Positions 53,180-63,503 are shown, counted from the stretch's first letter. The stretch is 64,000 nucleotides of DNA from Akkermansiaceae bacterium (GCA_013041925.1 JABDRB010000009.1:1-64000); one strand, 5' to 3'. The notes: generated by a model not told the origin, from the letters alone. A program made the numbers and translations.

Positions 53180-54277
53180 TTAGAGTAAGTTGTCGGGGAG
53201 TTGGGGGCCAAGGTTTTTAATGGCGTCTGCCTGATGGCGGTTGGCAATGAGCAGGGCGTCATCGGTCTGCACGACAATCAGGTCGTCCACACCCAGGAGG
53301 GCAATTTTAGACTCCTTGCGGGCGTTGAAAACGATGTTGTTCTCGGAATCGATCTCGGCGAGCTCGGTGTTGGTTTGATTGTTATCGCCTTGGGTATCGA
53401 GGTACTTGGCCACGGAGAGCCATGAGCCGACGTCGTCCCAGTCAAAGGTGGCCTCAATGTTGAGCACACGGGAGGCATTCTCCATGAGGGCATAGTCGAT
53501 AGAGATCGGTGTGAGGGAAGGGAACTTATGGGCGACGGTATCGATGATATCTGTCGACTGGTTGATTTCATCGATAAAGCTGGCGAGTTCTGGGGTGTGC
53601 TGGGTGAGTTCGTTGATCACGGTTTGGACGGACCAGATAAACATCCCGGCATTCCAGGCAAAGTTCCCTTGCGCGAGAAATGTTTCCGCCAGCTTTGGGT
53701 CGGGTTTTTCACGAAAGCGGGTGACTTCACTGGGGGGGTTATCGAGTGCGGGGCCATCAAGCTTAGCGGGTTCGCCGCGTTCGATGTAGCCAAAAGCAGG
53801 GCAGGCCCAGGTCGGTTTGATGCCGACGGTGACCAGAGCGTCGTTGTGGGCGGCCGCGCTCAGGGCGTCGCGCATGACGGATTGATAGGCAGCCGTGTCG
53901 TTGATAAGTTGATCGGAAGGGAGCACCATCATGGTGGCCTCTGGGTTGCGGGCGGCGATCAGTCCGATGCCGAGCGCGACGGCCGGTGCGGTATCGCGTT
54001 TGGCGGGTTCTGCAAAGATATTCTCTGGCGGGAGGTCGGAGGCGACCTCACGCACGGCCTCTTCTTGCAGCGAGTTGGTGAGGATCAGGATGTTTTCCTT
54101 GGGCACAAGACCATCGAGCCGAGAGATGGTCTGGTTGAGTAAAGTCGCTTCGCCAAAGAGGTTAAGCAATTGCTTCGGTCGGGCATTTCTGGAGAGGGGC
54201 CAGAATCGGGTGCCGCTGCCACCTGCGAGAATAAGGGCGTATTGATGGCTGTCAGGAACTGGGGTGGGATTGCTCAT
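53180..54277 (-). CDS. manC: Mannose-1-phosphate guanylyltransferase
   Basis: Makes GDP-mannose from GTP and mannose-1-phosphate. The 365 residues comprise the nucleotidyltransferase domain (LILAGGSGTRFWPLSRNARPKQLLNLFG, VLPSDQLI, FGYIERGEP, FREKPDPKLAETFL, WNAGMFIWSV, SIDYALMENA, WDDVGSW) without the cupin isomerase domain of longer ManC forms. GDP-mannose may also serve surface polysaccharides, though the gene is far from the main locus. Confidence 0.94.
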   Translation of the reverse strand: MSNPTPVPDSHQYALILAGGSGTRFWPLSRNARPKQLLNLFGEATLLNQTISRLDGLVPKENILILTNSLQEEAVREVASDLPPENIFAEPAKRDTAPAVALGIGLIAARNPEATMMVLPSDQLINDTAAYQSVMRDALSAAAHNDALVTVGIKPTWACPAFGYIERGEPAKLDGPALDNPPSEVTRFREKPDPKLAETFLAQGNFAWNAGMFIWSVQTVINELTQHTPELASFIDEINQSTDIIDTVAHKFPSLTPISIDYALMENASRVLNIEATFDWDDVGSWLSVAKYLDTQGDNNQTNTELAEIDSENNIVFNARKESKIALLGVDDLIVVQTDDALLIANRHQADAIKNLGPQLPDNLL

Positions 54278-54388
54278 GTGCAGAGAATGAGAGGGATTTT
54301 CAGGATGAAAAGATCGAAACGATGAATTTCACCTCGATTTATCAGGATTTGCGCTTTTCGGATGTAAATACGGGGTTATTATGCAGGC

Positions 54389-54694
54389 ATGTCAGAAGAT
54401 TTGTCAGAGAAGAGCTGGGTTGAAACGAGTGCCTCGTTTGCACCGGCGGTGTTAGGTGCGGCTGCGGGTGTTTTACTAGGTGATTTAATGAACCGTGATT
54501 CACGTCGACCCGTTGCGCTCGGTCTTGCGGCCTTAGGATTTTGTGCCCTCGCACCTACCGCTGTGGGCACGGTGGTGGATTTGGTCAATGGCCCCCGGTC
54601 TCGCCGTGGCTCACGCAGGACCCTGCGCCATATCCGAGACGCCGGCGTGGCACCCGATGAATTTGCCGACCTCGAAGGTGAGCTTGGCGAGTAA
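54389..54694 (+). CDS. Small hypothetical protein with two hydrophobic segments
   Basis: 101 residues: a short acidic start, a Gly/Ala-rich hydrophobic stretch (FAPAVLGAAAGVLLGDLM), a short Arg-Arg linker, a second one (PVALGLAALGFCALAPTAVGTVVDLV) and a basic-then-acidic tail ending DEFADLEGELGE. The spacing suggests a helical hairpin in the membrane. I do not recognise a family. It is divergent from manC by 111 bases and likely has its own promoter there. Confidence 0.6.
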   Translation: MSEDLSEKSWVETSASFAPAVLGAAAGVLLGDLMNRDSRRPVALGLAALGFCALAPTAVGTVVDLVNGPRSRRGSRRTLRHIRDAGVAPDEFADLEGELGE

Positions 54695-54851
54695 ACCATC
54701 ATGGGTTAAGACTCTCTGCCACCGCTGATAGCTTGCCGTGCGTGATTGTGCGGATAGGTGGCTGATGGCCTCCGTCACGGGCTTGGGGAGAAATCACGTT
54801 TATCTGAAAATCCATTGACCCCGCGTGCGTGGAAGTGCATGATGGCGGCGT

Positions 54852-55376
54852 ATGAAAATGGTTCATCTATTCAGACTCTCAGCGCTCACATCGCTCACGT
54901 TGGCTTTGGTGAGTTGCGATTCCTTTAATCGGCCACTTGGTGATTCTTCTAACCCGCTGGATTCCCCAGGCCGGGGGATGGTCGTCGCTGATGACCCGTA
55001 TGGCCCCGCGTTCACGCCAGGGACATTCCTTCAGACGATATCGCCGAATACGGCCATCTTTTCGCGTTTCCCTCGGGAAAACGATCAGCCTAACAAGGTT
55101 CTTCCTGATCTCACGGATGTCAAAGTCATTTCGACCAAAGGTTCTTACGTAAAAATCGAGGTGGTGGATACCGGTGAAGTCGGGTTTGTGCCCTCTGTCA
55201 TGCTGGGAGAAAAACGCTCCCCGAATGAAGTGCCCGTGACGCTGGGTGCTGGTGAGATTCCCGTGACACCAGGCATGGCGCTGGATCCATCGGATGTGCC
55301 ATTTGTCGCACCCGAGCCAGAGATCCCAGGGATCGAGCCGCCCGTCGTGATCGATCCATCCCGCCCAGCGGAGTAA
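54852..55376 (+). CDS. Lipoprotein with SH3-like domain, hypothetical
   Basis: 174 residues with a lipoprotein signal: hydrophobic stretch then LVSC with the acylated Cys22. The following region is polar; residues about 90-118 (DLTDVKVISTKGSYVKIEVVDTGEVGFVPSVML) resemble a bacterial SH3 repeat, and the C-terminal third is rich in Pro and Glu. It is probably anchored in the outer or inner membrane facing the periplasm. Function unknown. Confidence 0.7.
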   Translation: MKMVHLFRLSALTSLTLALVSCDSFNRPLGDSSNPLDSPGRGMVVADDPYGPAFTPGTFLQTISPNTAIFSRFPRENDQPNKVLPDLTDVKVISTKGSYVKIEVVDTGEVGFVPSVMLGEKRSPNEVPVTLGAGEIPVTPGMALDPSDVPFVAPEPEIPGIEPPVVIDPSRPAE

Positions 55377-55401
55377 TTGATCACAGAGAAGATCATGTTT
55401 C

Positions 55402-55438
55402 AAGCGATCGCCCTGGATGATGTGGCGGTCGCTTTTTT
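55402..55438 (+). terminator. Terminator after the SH3-like lipoprotein gene
   Basis: AAGCGATCGCC / GGCGGTCGCTT stem with one wobble pair, followed by a T-run, 25 bases after the stop. Confidence 0.85.
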
Positions 55439-55555
55439 GTTTGTTGCTGGGCGGTTTCTGCCGTGCGATTGATGGTTTATGGTGTGGTCATCGTTGGGGA
55501 TTGGTGCTAGTTCTGAAACCGTCTCCGCAATAATGCGCAGCCGTAGTAACGAGGA

Positions 55556-56842
55556 ATGATGAACGAGCAATTTTCAGATTTGGGTGAACGTCTTTGCCGA
55601 GGCAGTGGGATCGAAGAGTTAATGGATGATCTCGGCAATGCCTTAGCTCTCGGTGGTCCTGATACCATGATGTTAGGTGGTGGTCAGCCGGCCCATATCC
55701 CCGAGGTCAACGCGCTTTGGCGTCGGCGCCTCGAGGAGGTGATGGCAACACCCGGCGGGATGGAGAAAATGCTCTGTAATTATGATCCTCCACGCGGTAA
55801 CCCGATGTTTCTCGATGCTGTTGCCGATCTTTTTAAACGTAGCTTTGGATGGGAGATCACCGCTAAAAATATCGCCATCACCTCGGGTGGCCAGACAGCC
55901 TTCTTTTTTCTTTTTAATGCGCTCGCCGGAACATTTAAGAATGGCATCAACAAAAAAATCCTACTGCCTCTGGTGCCCGAATACATCGGATATTCCAACC
56001 AGTCGGTGGGCTCGGATATGTTCCGGGCCGTCAAGCCGTTGATCGAAAAAATCGGGGACCACGACTACAAGTACCACGTTGATTTTGATCGTCTTCACGT
56101 CGATGATGAGATCGCGGCGATCTGTGTGTCACGCCCGACCAATCCCACGGGGAATGTGCTCACGGATGATGAGATTGCCCGTCTTGCCGCGATTGCGGAC
56201 GAAAATGGGATCCCGTTGATTATCGATAACGCATACGGTGCCCCATTTCCTAACATTATCTTCAGTGAGGCTACGCCGGTCTGGGATGAAAACATCGTGC
56301 TTACCCTCAGTCTGTCTAAGATCGGGCTGCCTGGGACCCGCACCGGGATTGTGGTGGCACGTGAAGAAATCGCCGCTGCAGTGGCATCCATGAGCGCCAT
56401 CGTCGGGCTTGCCAATGGCAACATCGGCCAAGCCCTGATGGAACCGCTCGTCCGCAGTGGCGAGATCCTTCAACTCAGCAATGAGGTCGTGCGCCCGTAT
56501 TACATTGAAAAATCACGGCAGGCACGTGCGTGGGTCGATGACGCGTTTGATTCGGCATTGCCCTACCGCGTCCACTTGAGTGAAGGTGCCCTGTTCCTCT
56601 GGTTGTGGTTTGAGGGTTTGCCGATCAGTTCGCGTGAGCTCTACGAGCGACTCAAGGCGCGCGGTGTGCTGATTGTTTCTGGGCACTATTTCTTTTTCGG
56701 CCTCGATGATGATGATGCTTGGAAGCACCGGCATGAGTGTATCCGAGTCACCTACACGATGGACGAGCGCACCGTGCATGAGGGGATCAAAATCATTGCC
56801 GAAGAAGTGGAGGCAGCGTATGCGGTCGGCACGGCAACCTAG
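55556..56842 (+). CDS. avtA: Valine-pyruvate aminotransferase
   Basis: PLP fold type I enzyme of 428 residues that exchanges amino groups between valine or alanine and pyruvate. FSDLGERLCRGSGIEELMDDLGNAL start, MLGGGQPAHIPEVN, ITSGGQTAFFFLFNAL, SRPTNPTGNVLTDDEI, IIDNAYGAPFPNI and LSLSKIGLPGTRTGIVV with the Schiff-base lysine are typical of AvtA. A GAGG sequence four bases before the ATG at 55556 can serve as ribosome-binding site. Confidence 0.95.
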   Translation: MMNEQFSDLGERLCRGSGIEELMDDLGNALALGGPDTMMLGGGQPAHIPEVNALWRRRLEEVMATPGGMEKMLCNYDPPRGNPMFLDAVADLFKRSFGWEITAKNIAITSGGQTAFFFLFNALAGTFKNGINKKILLPLVPEYIGYSNQSVGSDMFRAVKPLIEKIGDHDYKYHVDFDRLHVDDEIAAICVSRPTNPTGNVLTDDEIARLAAIADENGIPLIIDNAYGAPFPNIIFSEATPVWDENIVLTLSLSKIGLPGTRTGIVVAREEIAAAVASMSAIVGLANGNIGQALMEPLVRSGEILQLSNEVVRPYYIEKSRQARAWVDDAFDSALPYRVHLSEGALFLWLWFEGLPISSRELYERLKARGVLIVSGHYFFFGLDDDDAWKHRHECIRVTYTMDERTVHEGIKIIAEEVEAAYAVGTAT

Positions 56843-56914
56843 TTTCCTAGACAAAATCATCGGTTGCTTCCGCTCTGACCTGCAGCTGGTCTCAAGGATT
56901 AGCTCATCACCGTC

Positions 56915-57826
56915 ATGATCAACGCGCTTCGATTTTCAGCCTTCGTTTTTGCCCTTTCCTTCGGTTCTTTATGGGCTGGTGGTGACGGCTGGATGCAAGA
57001 TTATAAAGCCGCAGAAAAGTTGGCGGAACGTGAGGGAAAGGACGTCTTGATCTATTTCACCAACTCCGACCGCTGTGGCTGGTGCATCAAGCTGGATAAG
57101 GAGGTGTTCTCCCAAGATGTTTTTAAACGCAATGCCGCGCGCGACTTTGTGTTTGTGATCGTCGATAATCCACGCCAATCACCGCTCCCCGCGGACATTG
57201 AAAATCAGAATCAATTGTTGCGTAAGCACTATTCGGTGGCGTTTTGTCCGACCGTGCTGCTCTGTGATGCGCAGGGTCGACCCTACGCCAAGACGGGATA
57301 CCGCACCGGCGGCGCAGAGCGTTACCTGAAGCATGTCAACCGACTCATGAGTCAGAAGGCCCAACGCGACGCCGGCATCGCAGAGGCAGCCGACCTCCAA
57401 GGGCCGCCCAAGGCGAGAGCCCTTGAAAAAGCACTCTCGGTGGTCCCATCCTCCTGTTTCATGATTTACAAGGACGAGCTTGCTGCCATCGCTGCGGCCG
57501 ACCCTGATGATGCCAGCGGGTTTACGGCAAAAATGAAGGCGAGCGAGACAGCGAAGGCATTGAAGCGGTCAATTCAGCCCTTGTTTAAGGATCGAGATTT
57601 TGCCGGCGTTTCGGTGTGCGTGGACGCCTATATCAAGGAGCAGAACCCAACCGGTGAGGCACTCCAGACCGCGATGCTTTACCAGCTCCAGGCACTCTAT
57701 AAGGAGAAAAAATTTGATCAGGCGATCGAGTTGGCCGAGAAAGTCATCGCCATCAACGAGACCAACCGACCCGCACGTTTCAGTAGGATGCTTAAAAAAC
57801 GCATCCAAGGCATCCAGGGGAAGTAG
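56915..57826 (+). CDS. Secreted thioredoxin-fold protein with TPR-like C-terminus
   Basis: A 303-residue protein with a signal peptide (cleaved after about residue 22, SLWA-GG), then a thioredoxin-like domain whose active site is CGWC in FTNSDRCGWCIKLDKEVF (residues about 49-66) and a cis-proline region VAFCPTVLLCD. The C-terminal half is helical with a TPR-like pair near residues 245-290. It is probably a periplasmic disulfide reductase or chaperone of the DUF255/thioredoxin_7 kind. Its partner is unknown. Confidence 0.85.
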   Translation: MINALRFSAFVFALSFGSLWAGGDGWMQDYKAAEKLAEREGKDVLIYFTNSDRCGWCIKLDKEVFSQDVFKRNAARDFVFVIVDNPRQSPLPADIENQNQLLRKHYSVAFCPTVLLCDAQGRPYAKTGYRTGGAERYLKHVNRLMSQKAQRDAGIAEAADLQGPPKARALEKALSVVPSSCFMIYKDELAAIAAADPDDASGFTAKMKASETAKALKRSIQPLFKDRDFAGVSVCVDAYIKEQNPTGEALQTAMLYQLQALYKEKKFDQAIELAEKVIAINETNRPARFSRMLKKRIQGIQGK

Positions 57827-57950
57827 GGCGCGGTAGGCTGAGTTTGCGATCGATGGCGCCGGCTGTTTTCCGACGTGTGAGTTGACCGCCCGATCTGCCC
57901 ACAGAAAGTGGGGCAGACATCCGTCCACCCCACTTCCTCTTAGGTTGATA

Positions 57951-58817
57951 TTAGGACGCTTCTGCCATGCCCCCCGTCACGGACGCGGGCATGGGCATCT
58001 CTTTTCTGTGTAGCGACTTGCGCATCTTTTCGAGTGCAATGTTTTGCAGCTGGCGGATGCGTTCGCGGGTGACGCCGAATTCGAGGCCCACTTCTTCGAG
58101 CGTTTTCGGCGTTTTGCCGTTGAGTCCAAAGCGAGCCCCAATGATCCGGTGCTCTCGTTCATCCAGCACCTCGAGCAACTCATCCAGTTCGCCATACATA
58201 TTTTTGCTGTCCAGGGCTTCAAATGGATTGACCGCACGATCGTCACCGATGATATCCGAAAACTCGGAGTTATCGTCATCGTAGACAGGTGCGTTCAGCG
58301 ATGTCGGGCGCTTGGCGGCACGTTCGAGAAGGGCGAGCTTCTTACTCGGAATCCCCAACTCCTCTGCGAGTTCTCCCTGGGTGGGCTCCCGACCGAGATC
58401 TTCGCTGAGGAGCGTTGAGATACGCCGCATACGCGCAATCTTGTCGACCATGTGAACCGGGAGTCGGATGGTTTTACTCTGGTTGGCCAGCGCGCGTTTG
58501 ATGGATTGCTTGATCCACCACGACCCGTATGTGCTGAGCTTGCCGCCCTTGTTCGGATCAAACCGTTCCACCGCCTTCATCAGGCCGATGTTGCCCTCAG
58601 AAATAAGGTCGGCGAGCGGGAGTCCGTAGTTGGCGTAGTCCTGGGCGATTTTGACCACCAGCCGTAGATTGGCGCGGATCATTTGCGAGCGCGCTTTTTT
58701 GTCGCCCTTTTTAATACGGGCGGCGAGCTCAACTTCCTGCTCAGGTGTGAGCAGGTCCGTTTTAGAAATTTCCCGCAGGTAGAGCCGCAGGCTAGTATCT
58801 GATTCAAATTTAGACAT
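57951..58817 (-). CDS. RNA polymerase sigma factor, sigma-70 family (RpoD/RpoS-like)
   Basis: 288 residues with region 1.2 (SLRLYLREISKTDLLTPEQEVELAARI), region 2 (RANLRLVVKIAQDYANYGLPLADLISEGNIGLMKAVERFDPNKGGKLSTYGSWWIKQ in order, the -10 recognition part), region 3 and region 4 with LEEVGLEFGVTRERIRQLQNIALEKMR. Region 1.1 is missing, so it is either a short primary factor or a group 2 factor. It is divergent from the ComM-like gene, with 349 bases between. Confidence 0.92.
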   Translation of the reverse strand: MSKFESDTSLRLYLREISKTDLLTPEQEVELAARIKKGDKKARSQMIRANLRLVVKIAQDYANYGLPLADLISEGNIGLMKAVERFDPNKGGKLSTYGSWWIKQSIKRALANQSKTIRLPVHMVDKIARMRRISTLLSEDLGREPTQGELAEELGIPSKKLALLERAAKRPTSLNAPVYDDDNSEFSDIIGDDRAVNPFEALDSKNMYGELDELLEVLDEREHRIIGARFGLNGKTPKTLEEVGLEFGVTRERIRQLQNIALEKMRKSLHRKEMPMPASVTGGMAEAS

Positions 58818-59166
58818 GGTGTGTTGGGTGTTGGGGGTTCTGGTGTGATTTGAGCCAGTCGTTCACTTGGCTAAGTTGCTGTTATGAGGTAGGCTTCATA
58901 GGGTTAAGCGTCACCATCGTGGGTTTATTGTGTAAAAATGTGTTCACGATGTAAAATAACGCTTTCTTAGACATAAGATGTACAAGATGAGGTTTTATTC
59001 ATTTTTTTTAGAATGATTCTGAATCGATGGTAGCGTAAGGGTTCGCGCGGTTGGCGGCTGGGCGAAAAAGGCCCAGGTGCCAGACCGGCGATAGGCGTGA
59101 TTTTTTGTGTGAAACAGGGGCTATTTTCTGCCTTTACGGCTAACAGTCAGTTGTTAGTGTGGGTGC
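58818..59166. other. Intergenic region between divergent sigma factor and yifB genes
   Basis: No gene is evident. It should hold promoters in both directions; I cannot point to convincing -35/-10 pairs. An 11-base palindrome AGAATGATTCT is at 59010-59020 next to a T-run, in an AT-rich stretch (58920-59030). Confidence 0.4.
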
Positions 59167-60705
59167 ATGATTGTGCGTGTGTATTCATCCGCCCTTTTGG
59201 GTGTGGAAGCGGTCGAGGTCGAGGTCGAGGTAAGTTCCTTCAATGCGGAGAAACCGGCGATTAATGTCGTCGGGTTACCCGATGCGGCCGTGCGTGAGAG
59301 CTCGCAGCGTGTGACATCTGCGCTCAGCACCTCAGCCCTGACCTGGGCCAAGGGGATTAAAACCGTCAACCTTGCGCCTGCAGATATTAAAAAGGAAGGG
59401 CCGAGATACGACCTCCCGATCGCGTTGGCTCTCGCAGAAACAGCTGGGGATGACACCATTCAGAACGCAGAGCGCTACAGCATCGCAGGGGAGCTCGCCC
59501 TCGATGGTTTGGTGCGGCCTGTCCGGGGCGTGTTGCCAATGGCGATCGAGGCGAAACGCCGCGGTAGGACGCGTCTGATCGTACCCTCAGCCAACGCAGC
59601 GGAAGCGGCCATCGTCGAGGGCTTGGAAGTTTATGGTGTGGAAACCTTACGCGATGCGTGGGACTTGATCACCGGCCAAAGGATGATCGCGCCCTATGAG
59701 CTCGATCGCAAACAGCTCTTCGACACACACCGTCATTACGAGATCGGCCTTGAAGATGTCAAAGGTCAACATCAGGTGAAACGCGCCATGGAAGTAGCGG
59801 CTGCCGGCGGTCATAACTTATTGATGGTCGGCCCACCAGGAACGGGGAAATCCATGATGGCCAAGCGGCTGCCCACCATCCTCCCCGACCTCACCGAGGA
59901 GGAGGCGATCGATTCGACTAAGGTGCATTCCATTGCTGGGTTATTGGGGAAAGAAAATGCGCTGGTTGTCACCCGCCCATTCCGGGCTCCCCATCACACG
60001 ATCTCAGATGTCGGCCTGCTTGGTGGCGGAACCAACCCCGGGCCAGGCGAGGTATCGCTGGCCCATAATGGTGTGCTGTTTCTCGATGAACTCCCTGAAT
60101 TCCGCCGACAAACACTCGAGGTCATGCGCCAGCCATTGGAGGATGGTTATGTGACGATTTCCCGAGCCGCCGGCACACTGACGTTTCCGAGTCGATTGAT
60201 GATGGTGGCTGCGATGAACCCATGCCCGTGTGGGTATTATGGCGATCCGAAACGGGAGTGTCGGTGTTCGCCGCCCCAGATTGAGAAATATCGGCAGAGG
60301 ATCTCGGGCCCGCTATTAGATAGGATTGATCTGCATGTCGAAGTCCCTATGGTCGAATACCGTGAGCTCGCATCAGAGGAAACAGGCGAGTCGTCCGCCG
60401 TGGTTCGCAGTCGGGTCGAAGCCGCCCGCGCCCGCCAGCTGAACCGCTTTTCGGCAGCCCAGAACATCAGCTGCAACGCCTCCCTGCCCAGTAAAATGAT
60501 GCGTGAACACTGCCGGATCGATGCAACGGCGTCTGGCTACCTCGAGCACGCCATGAACGACCTCCATTTTTCCGCACGTGCTCACGACCGCATCCTCAAA
60601 GTCGCCCGCACGCTCGCGGATCTTGCCGGATGTGATGGGATCCAAGCGGAGCACATTTTAGAAGCCATCCAATACCGAACCCTCGATCGGAAGCTCATGA
60701 TGTGA
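59167..60705 (+). CDS. YifB/ComM family Mg-chelatase-like AAA ATPase
   Basis: A 512-residue protein: N-terminal Lon-like fold ([16 protein letters not shown] ... [14 protein letters not shown]), then the AAA domain with Walker A GPPGTGKS (residues 222-229), Walker [11 protein letters not shown] and the Mg-chelatase-type [19 protein letters not shown] cysteine cluster. ComM is a hexameric helicase aiding branch migration when naturally taken-up DNA is integrated. The protein is complete. The name yifB/comM applies to the family. Confidence 0.94.
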   Translation: MIVRVYSSALLGVEAVEVEVEVSSFNAEKPAINVVGLPDAAVRESSQRVTSALSTSALTWAKGIKTVNLAPADIKKEGPRYDLPIALALAETAGDDTIQNAERYSIAGELALDGLVRPVRGVLPMAIEAKRRGRTRLIVPSANAAEAAIVEGLEVYGVETLRDAWDLITGQRMIAPYELDRKQLFDTHRHYEIGLEDVKGQHQVKRAMEVAAAGGHNLLMVGPPGTGKSMMAKRLPTILPDLTEEEAIDSTKVHSIAGLLGKENALVVTRPFRAPHHTISDVGLLGGGTNPGPGEVSLAHNGVLFLDELPEFRRQTLEVMRQPLEDGYVTISRAAGTLTFPSRLMMVAAMNPCPCGYYGDPKRECRCSPPQIEKYRQRISGPLLDRIDLHVEVPMVEYRELASEETGESSAVVRSRVEAARARQLNRFSAAQNISCNASLPSKMMREHCRIDATASGYLEHAMNDLHFSARAHDRILKVARTLADLAGCDGIQAEHILEAIQYRTLDRKLMM

Positions 60706-61632
60706 AGCGCACAAGTCACGCATCTCGACGCGCCCCCACCCCAGTTTTTCGCTCCTATCACCCGCCTTTCTGCCGACCTTTTCAAGGCCCGAACATACCA
60801 TCATCTCTTGATCCACACGAGATTCAGGGGTTTCATGCACTCAACCCAACAGGGTAAAGTCATTACCCAATCAGAATAGGCCGGGTATTTTATTTAATTC
60901 CATCAGTTCCCGCTGCTTGACGACCCCTTCTCGCTCAGCCCTCCGTCCAGCTCGCTCGCCCAGACTTCATGGTGAAGACCTTCATGCGCACTTCGCACCG
61001 CATCGACAGCTTGCCACAGCTGCCTGGGCTCTCCCAGCTCGTCGTAGCCACCAAAAAACCCACCCCACTGTGACGTGGGATGGGTTATTGATGATCGAAG
61101 ATGATCGTGGTCGGGCTTACTTGCGACGACGGTAACTGCCAAGAAAAAATGCCAGGCATATAGTGACGGAGTGAGGTATTTTCCCTTTTGGGTTGAGTTC
61201 GTGGGGTGGATTGTAAGCTGTTGCATACAAGGGGGTTGAGGGCATTTTCGGGATATTGAGGGGATCGATGGTAAGGAGGGTTATTTGGGGTGAAAACGGG
61301 GCGGATTTGCGGTTTATGATGGTGGTCAGGAACGGCGGGTGTGATGCGGTGATGGCCATGGGAGGCGTTCGCTTGCGTGATTGGCTACGATGGGGGGGAT
61401 CAAGTGCATCAAGGGACGGCCATGGATGGAGACTGGCCATGGATGGAGACCCGCACATAAACGACTCAGGGGGGGGCATCTGGGATTTTCCTTCCCTGAT
61501 CCAGCAAGATGAGGGGGGCGGCGAGTTATTGTGGTTGCAATTTCTTCAAAATGAAGGAGTCTCCGCGCCCCTGATCGCCAGATGACCGGTCTGCCGTCGG
61601 GACGCCGACCCATTTTTAGCCTATATTAAGTC
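60706..61632. other. 927-bp region without a supported gene
   Basis: Open frames on both strands read as poor proteins (many Pro/His or Gly/Trp, no family motif). Seen here: a GGGTAA / TTACCC hairpin at 60852-60868, a minus-strand terminator at 61053-61085, a minus-strand frame ending at 61117 whose last residues are a hydrophobic run plus Arg-Arg-Arg-Lys, and a 16-base direct repeat GGCCATGGATGGAGAC at 61418-61433 and 61435-61450. It may contain a decayed gene. Confidence 0.45.
61053..61085 (-). terminator. Strong terminator-like hairpin (minus strand)
   Basis: ACCCACCCCAC / GTGGGATGGGT stem with one wobble pair and a six-base loop; on the minus strand it is followed by TTTTTT. No confident gene ends into it, except a doubtful frame with stop at 61117. 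Confidence 0.75.
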
Positions 61633-63462
61633 ATGACGAATCAAATCCGCAACATCGCCATCATCGCCCACGTTGACCATGGCAAGACCACACTTGTGGA
61701 TGAACTCCTAAAGGCGGGTGGTGCCTATGGGGAACACCAGCAAGCCGGCGAGCGCGCTATGGACTCCATGGACCTTGAGCGGGAAAAAGGGATCACGATC
61801 AAGGCAAAAAACACCTCCGTGAAGTGGGGTGATTATACCATCAACATCGTAGATACTCCTGGCCACGCCGATTTTGGTGGTGAGGTGGAACGCGTGATGA
61901 AGATGGTTGATGGTGTGCTCCTCCTTGTTGATGCCCACGATGGTCCGCAGGCGCAGACGCGGTTTGTCCTCAGAAAGGCGCTCCAGCAGGGGTTGACTCC
62001 GATTGTGGTGGTTAATAAAATCGACCGCGACCACAGTGACCCGCTCGGCGTGCACGATCGAGTGCTTGAGCTCTTCCTTGAACTTGAGGCCAACGAAGAC
62101 CAGTTTGAGGCGCCCTTTGTTTATGGTTCGGCCAAAAATGGATTTTTTGTGAAATCGCTCGATGACGAGCACAAGGACGTCACCCCACTTTTGGAAACCA
62201 TCGTAGAGCATGTGGCATCACCTGATTCCGACCCCGATGCTCCGTTTAAGATGCTGGCATCGAATATTTCTTGGGACGACTACGTTGGCCGGGTTGCGCT
62301 GGGCAAAGTCCAATCTGGCTCCGTCAAAAAGGGGGACAGCATTTTTCTTCTTCGCAAGGACGGCAAGCAGGTGCGAGGCAAGGTCACCAAGGTTTTTGAA
62401 TACAGCAGCCTTACCAACCAAGAGTCCGCTGAAGGCGTGGCGGGAAATATCGTGGGTGTTGCTGGGTTTGAGGATATTGATATTGGAGAAACGCTTTCGG
62501 CCGACCCTGAGGCGGAGGCGTTGCCCTTTGTTTCCATTGACCCTCCTACGGTGAAGATGCAGTTTTCGATCAACGATGGCCCATACGGTGGCCGTGAAGG
62601 GAAACATGTGACCTCGCGTGCGATCCGTGACCGTCTTCATCGTGAAGTAAAAACGAATGTTTCCATTGAGGTTTCGGATACCGATCAGGCGGGAGTTTTC
62701 GAGGTAGCGGCTCGGGGAGCGATGCAGATCTCCGTGCTTGTCGAAACCATGCGCCGTGAGGGGTATGAAATGCTTGTTTCCCGCCCCATGGTGATCACCC
62801 ATAAAGGCGAAAACGGAGGTGTCGAGGAGCCATTCGAAACTGTCTTTGTCGAAGTGCCTGATGAATACACTGGTGGTGTGATGAAAACTTTGGCCAACCG
62901 CCGCGCACGTATCGAAGACATGGGAACCAATGCTCACGGTGCCACCATTGAAGCGACGATTTCGACACGCGGTCTGATTGGTTTTGAATTTGAATTGTTG
63001 AACCTGACCAGCGGTCATGGTGTGATGTCGCACTTGTTTAAGGAATATGCACCCCACTGCGGCCCGATCAATACCCGTAACACGGGTACATTGGTGAGTA
63101 TGTCCACGGGCACGGCGATGGCTTATTCCCTCCTGCCGCTCGAAGACCGAGGCAAACTTTTTGTCGGACCTGGGGATGAAGTGTATGAAGGTCAAATCAT
63201 TGGTGAAAACCCGCGTAAGGATGATCTTGCGGTCAACCCAGTTAAAGCCAAGAGCCTGACCAACCACCGGTCGGCCACCAAGGGGATTACGGTAGGCCTT
63301 GCCCCTCCGATCCGGATGTCACTGGAGCGCGCGATCGAATACATTGCCAACGATGAACTGCTTGAGGCTACACCAGGCCACCTGCGACTCAGAAAACGCA
63401 TCCTCGACCCGCACGAGCGTAAACGCTCCGTCAAAGCGGCCAAGGCAGAGGCTGGCCTCTAA
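61633..63462 (+). CDS. typA: Translational GTPase TypA/BipA
   Basis: Ribosome-binding GTPase of 609 residues acting in 50S assembly and stress. G1 AHVDHGKT, G2 region EREKGITI, G3 DTPGHADFGGEVER, G4 NKIDR and G5 GSAKNG are all present, followed by domain II, EF-G-like domains III and V, and the family's C-terminal domain with TSGHGVMSHLF and RKDDLAVNPVKAKSLTNHR. Length and order are normal. Confidence 0.97.
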   Translation: MTNQIRNIAIIAHVDHGKTTLVDELLKAGGAYGEHQQAGERAMDSMDLEREKGITIKAKNTSVKWGDYTINIVDTPGHADFGGEVERVMKMVDGVLLLVDAHDGPQAQTRFVLRKALQQGLTPIVVVNKIDRDHSDPLGVHDRVLELFLELEANEDQFEAPFVYGSAKNGFFVKSLDDEHKDVTPLLETIVEHVASPDSDPDAPFKMLASNISWDDYVGRVALGKVQSGSVKKGDSIFLLRKDGKQVRGKVTKVFEYSSLTNQESAEGVAGNIVGVAGFEDIDIGETLSADPEAEALPFVSIDPPTVKMQFSINDGPYGGREGKHVTSRAIRDRLHREVKTNVSIEVSDTDQAGVFEVAARGAMQISVLVETMRREGYEMLVSRPMVITHKGENGGVEEPFETVFVEVPDEYTGGVMKTLANRRARIEDMGTNAHGATIEATISTRGLIGFEFELLNLTSGHGVMSHLFKEYAPHCGPINTRNTGTLVSMSTGTAMAYSLLPLEDRGKLFVGPGDEVYEGQIIGENPRKDDLAVNPVKAKSLTNHRSATKGITVGLAPPIRMSLERAIEYIANDELLEATPGHLRLRKRILDPHERKRSVKAAKAEAGL

Positions 63463-63503
63463 GCGTGTGATCATAGAATTTGCCACGGCTTTCAGAGTCG
63501 TGT

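Noticed and set aside
60903-61226. 107-codon minus-strand frame
   Set aside because: It runs straight through the terminator hairpin at 61053-61085, has no recognisable motif and no ribosome-binding site, so I did not list it as a gene.
61256-61585. 109-codon plus-strand frame
   Set aside because: Composition is Gly/Arg/Trp-rich and includes a chance tandem repeat; no family resemblance, and a minus-strand frame overlaps it equally well.
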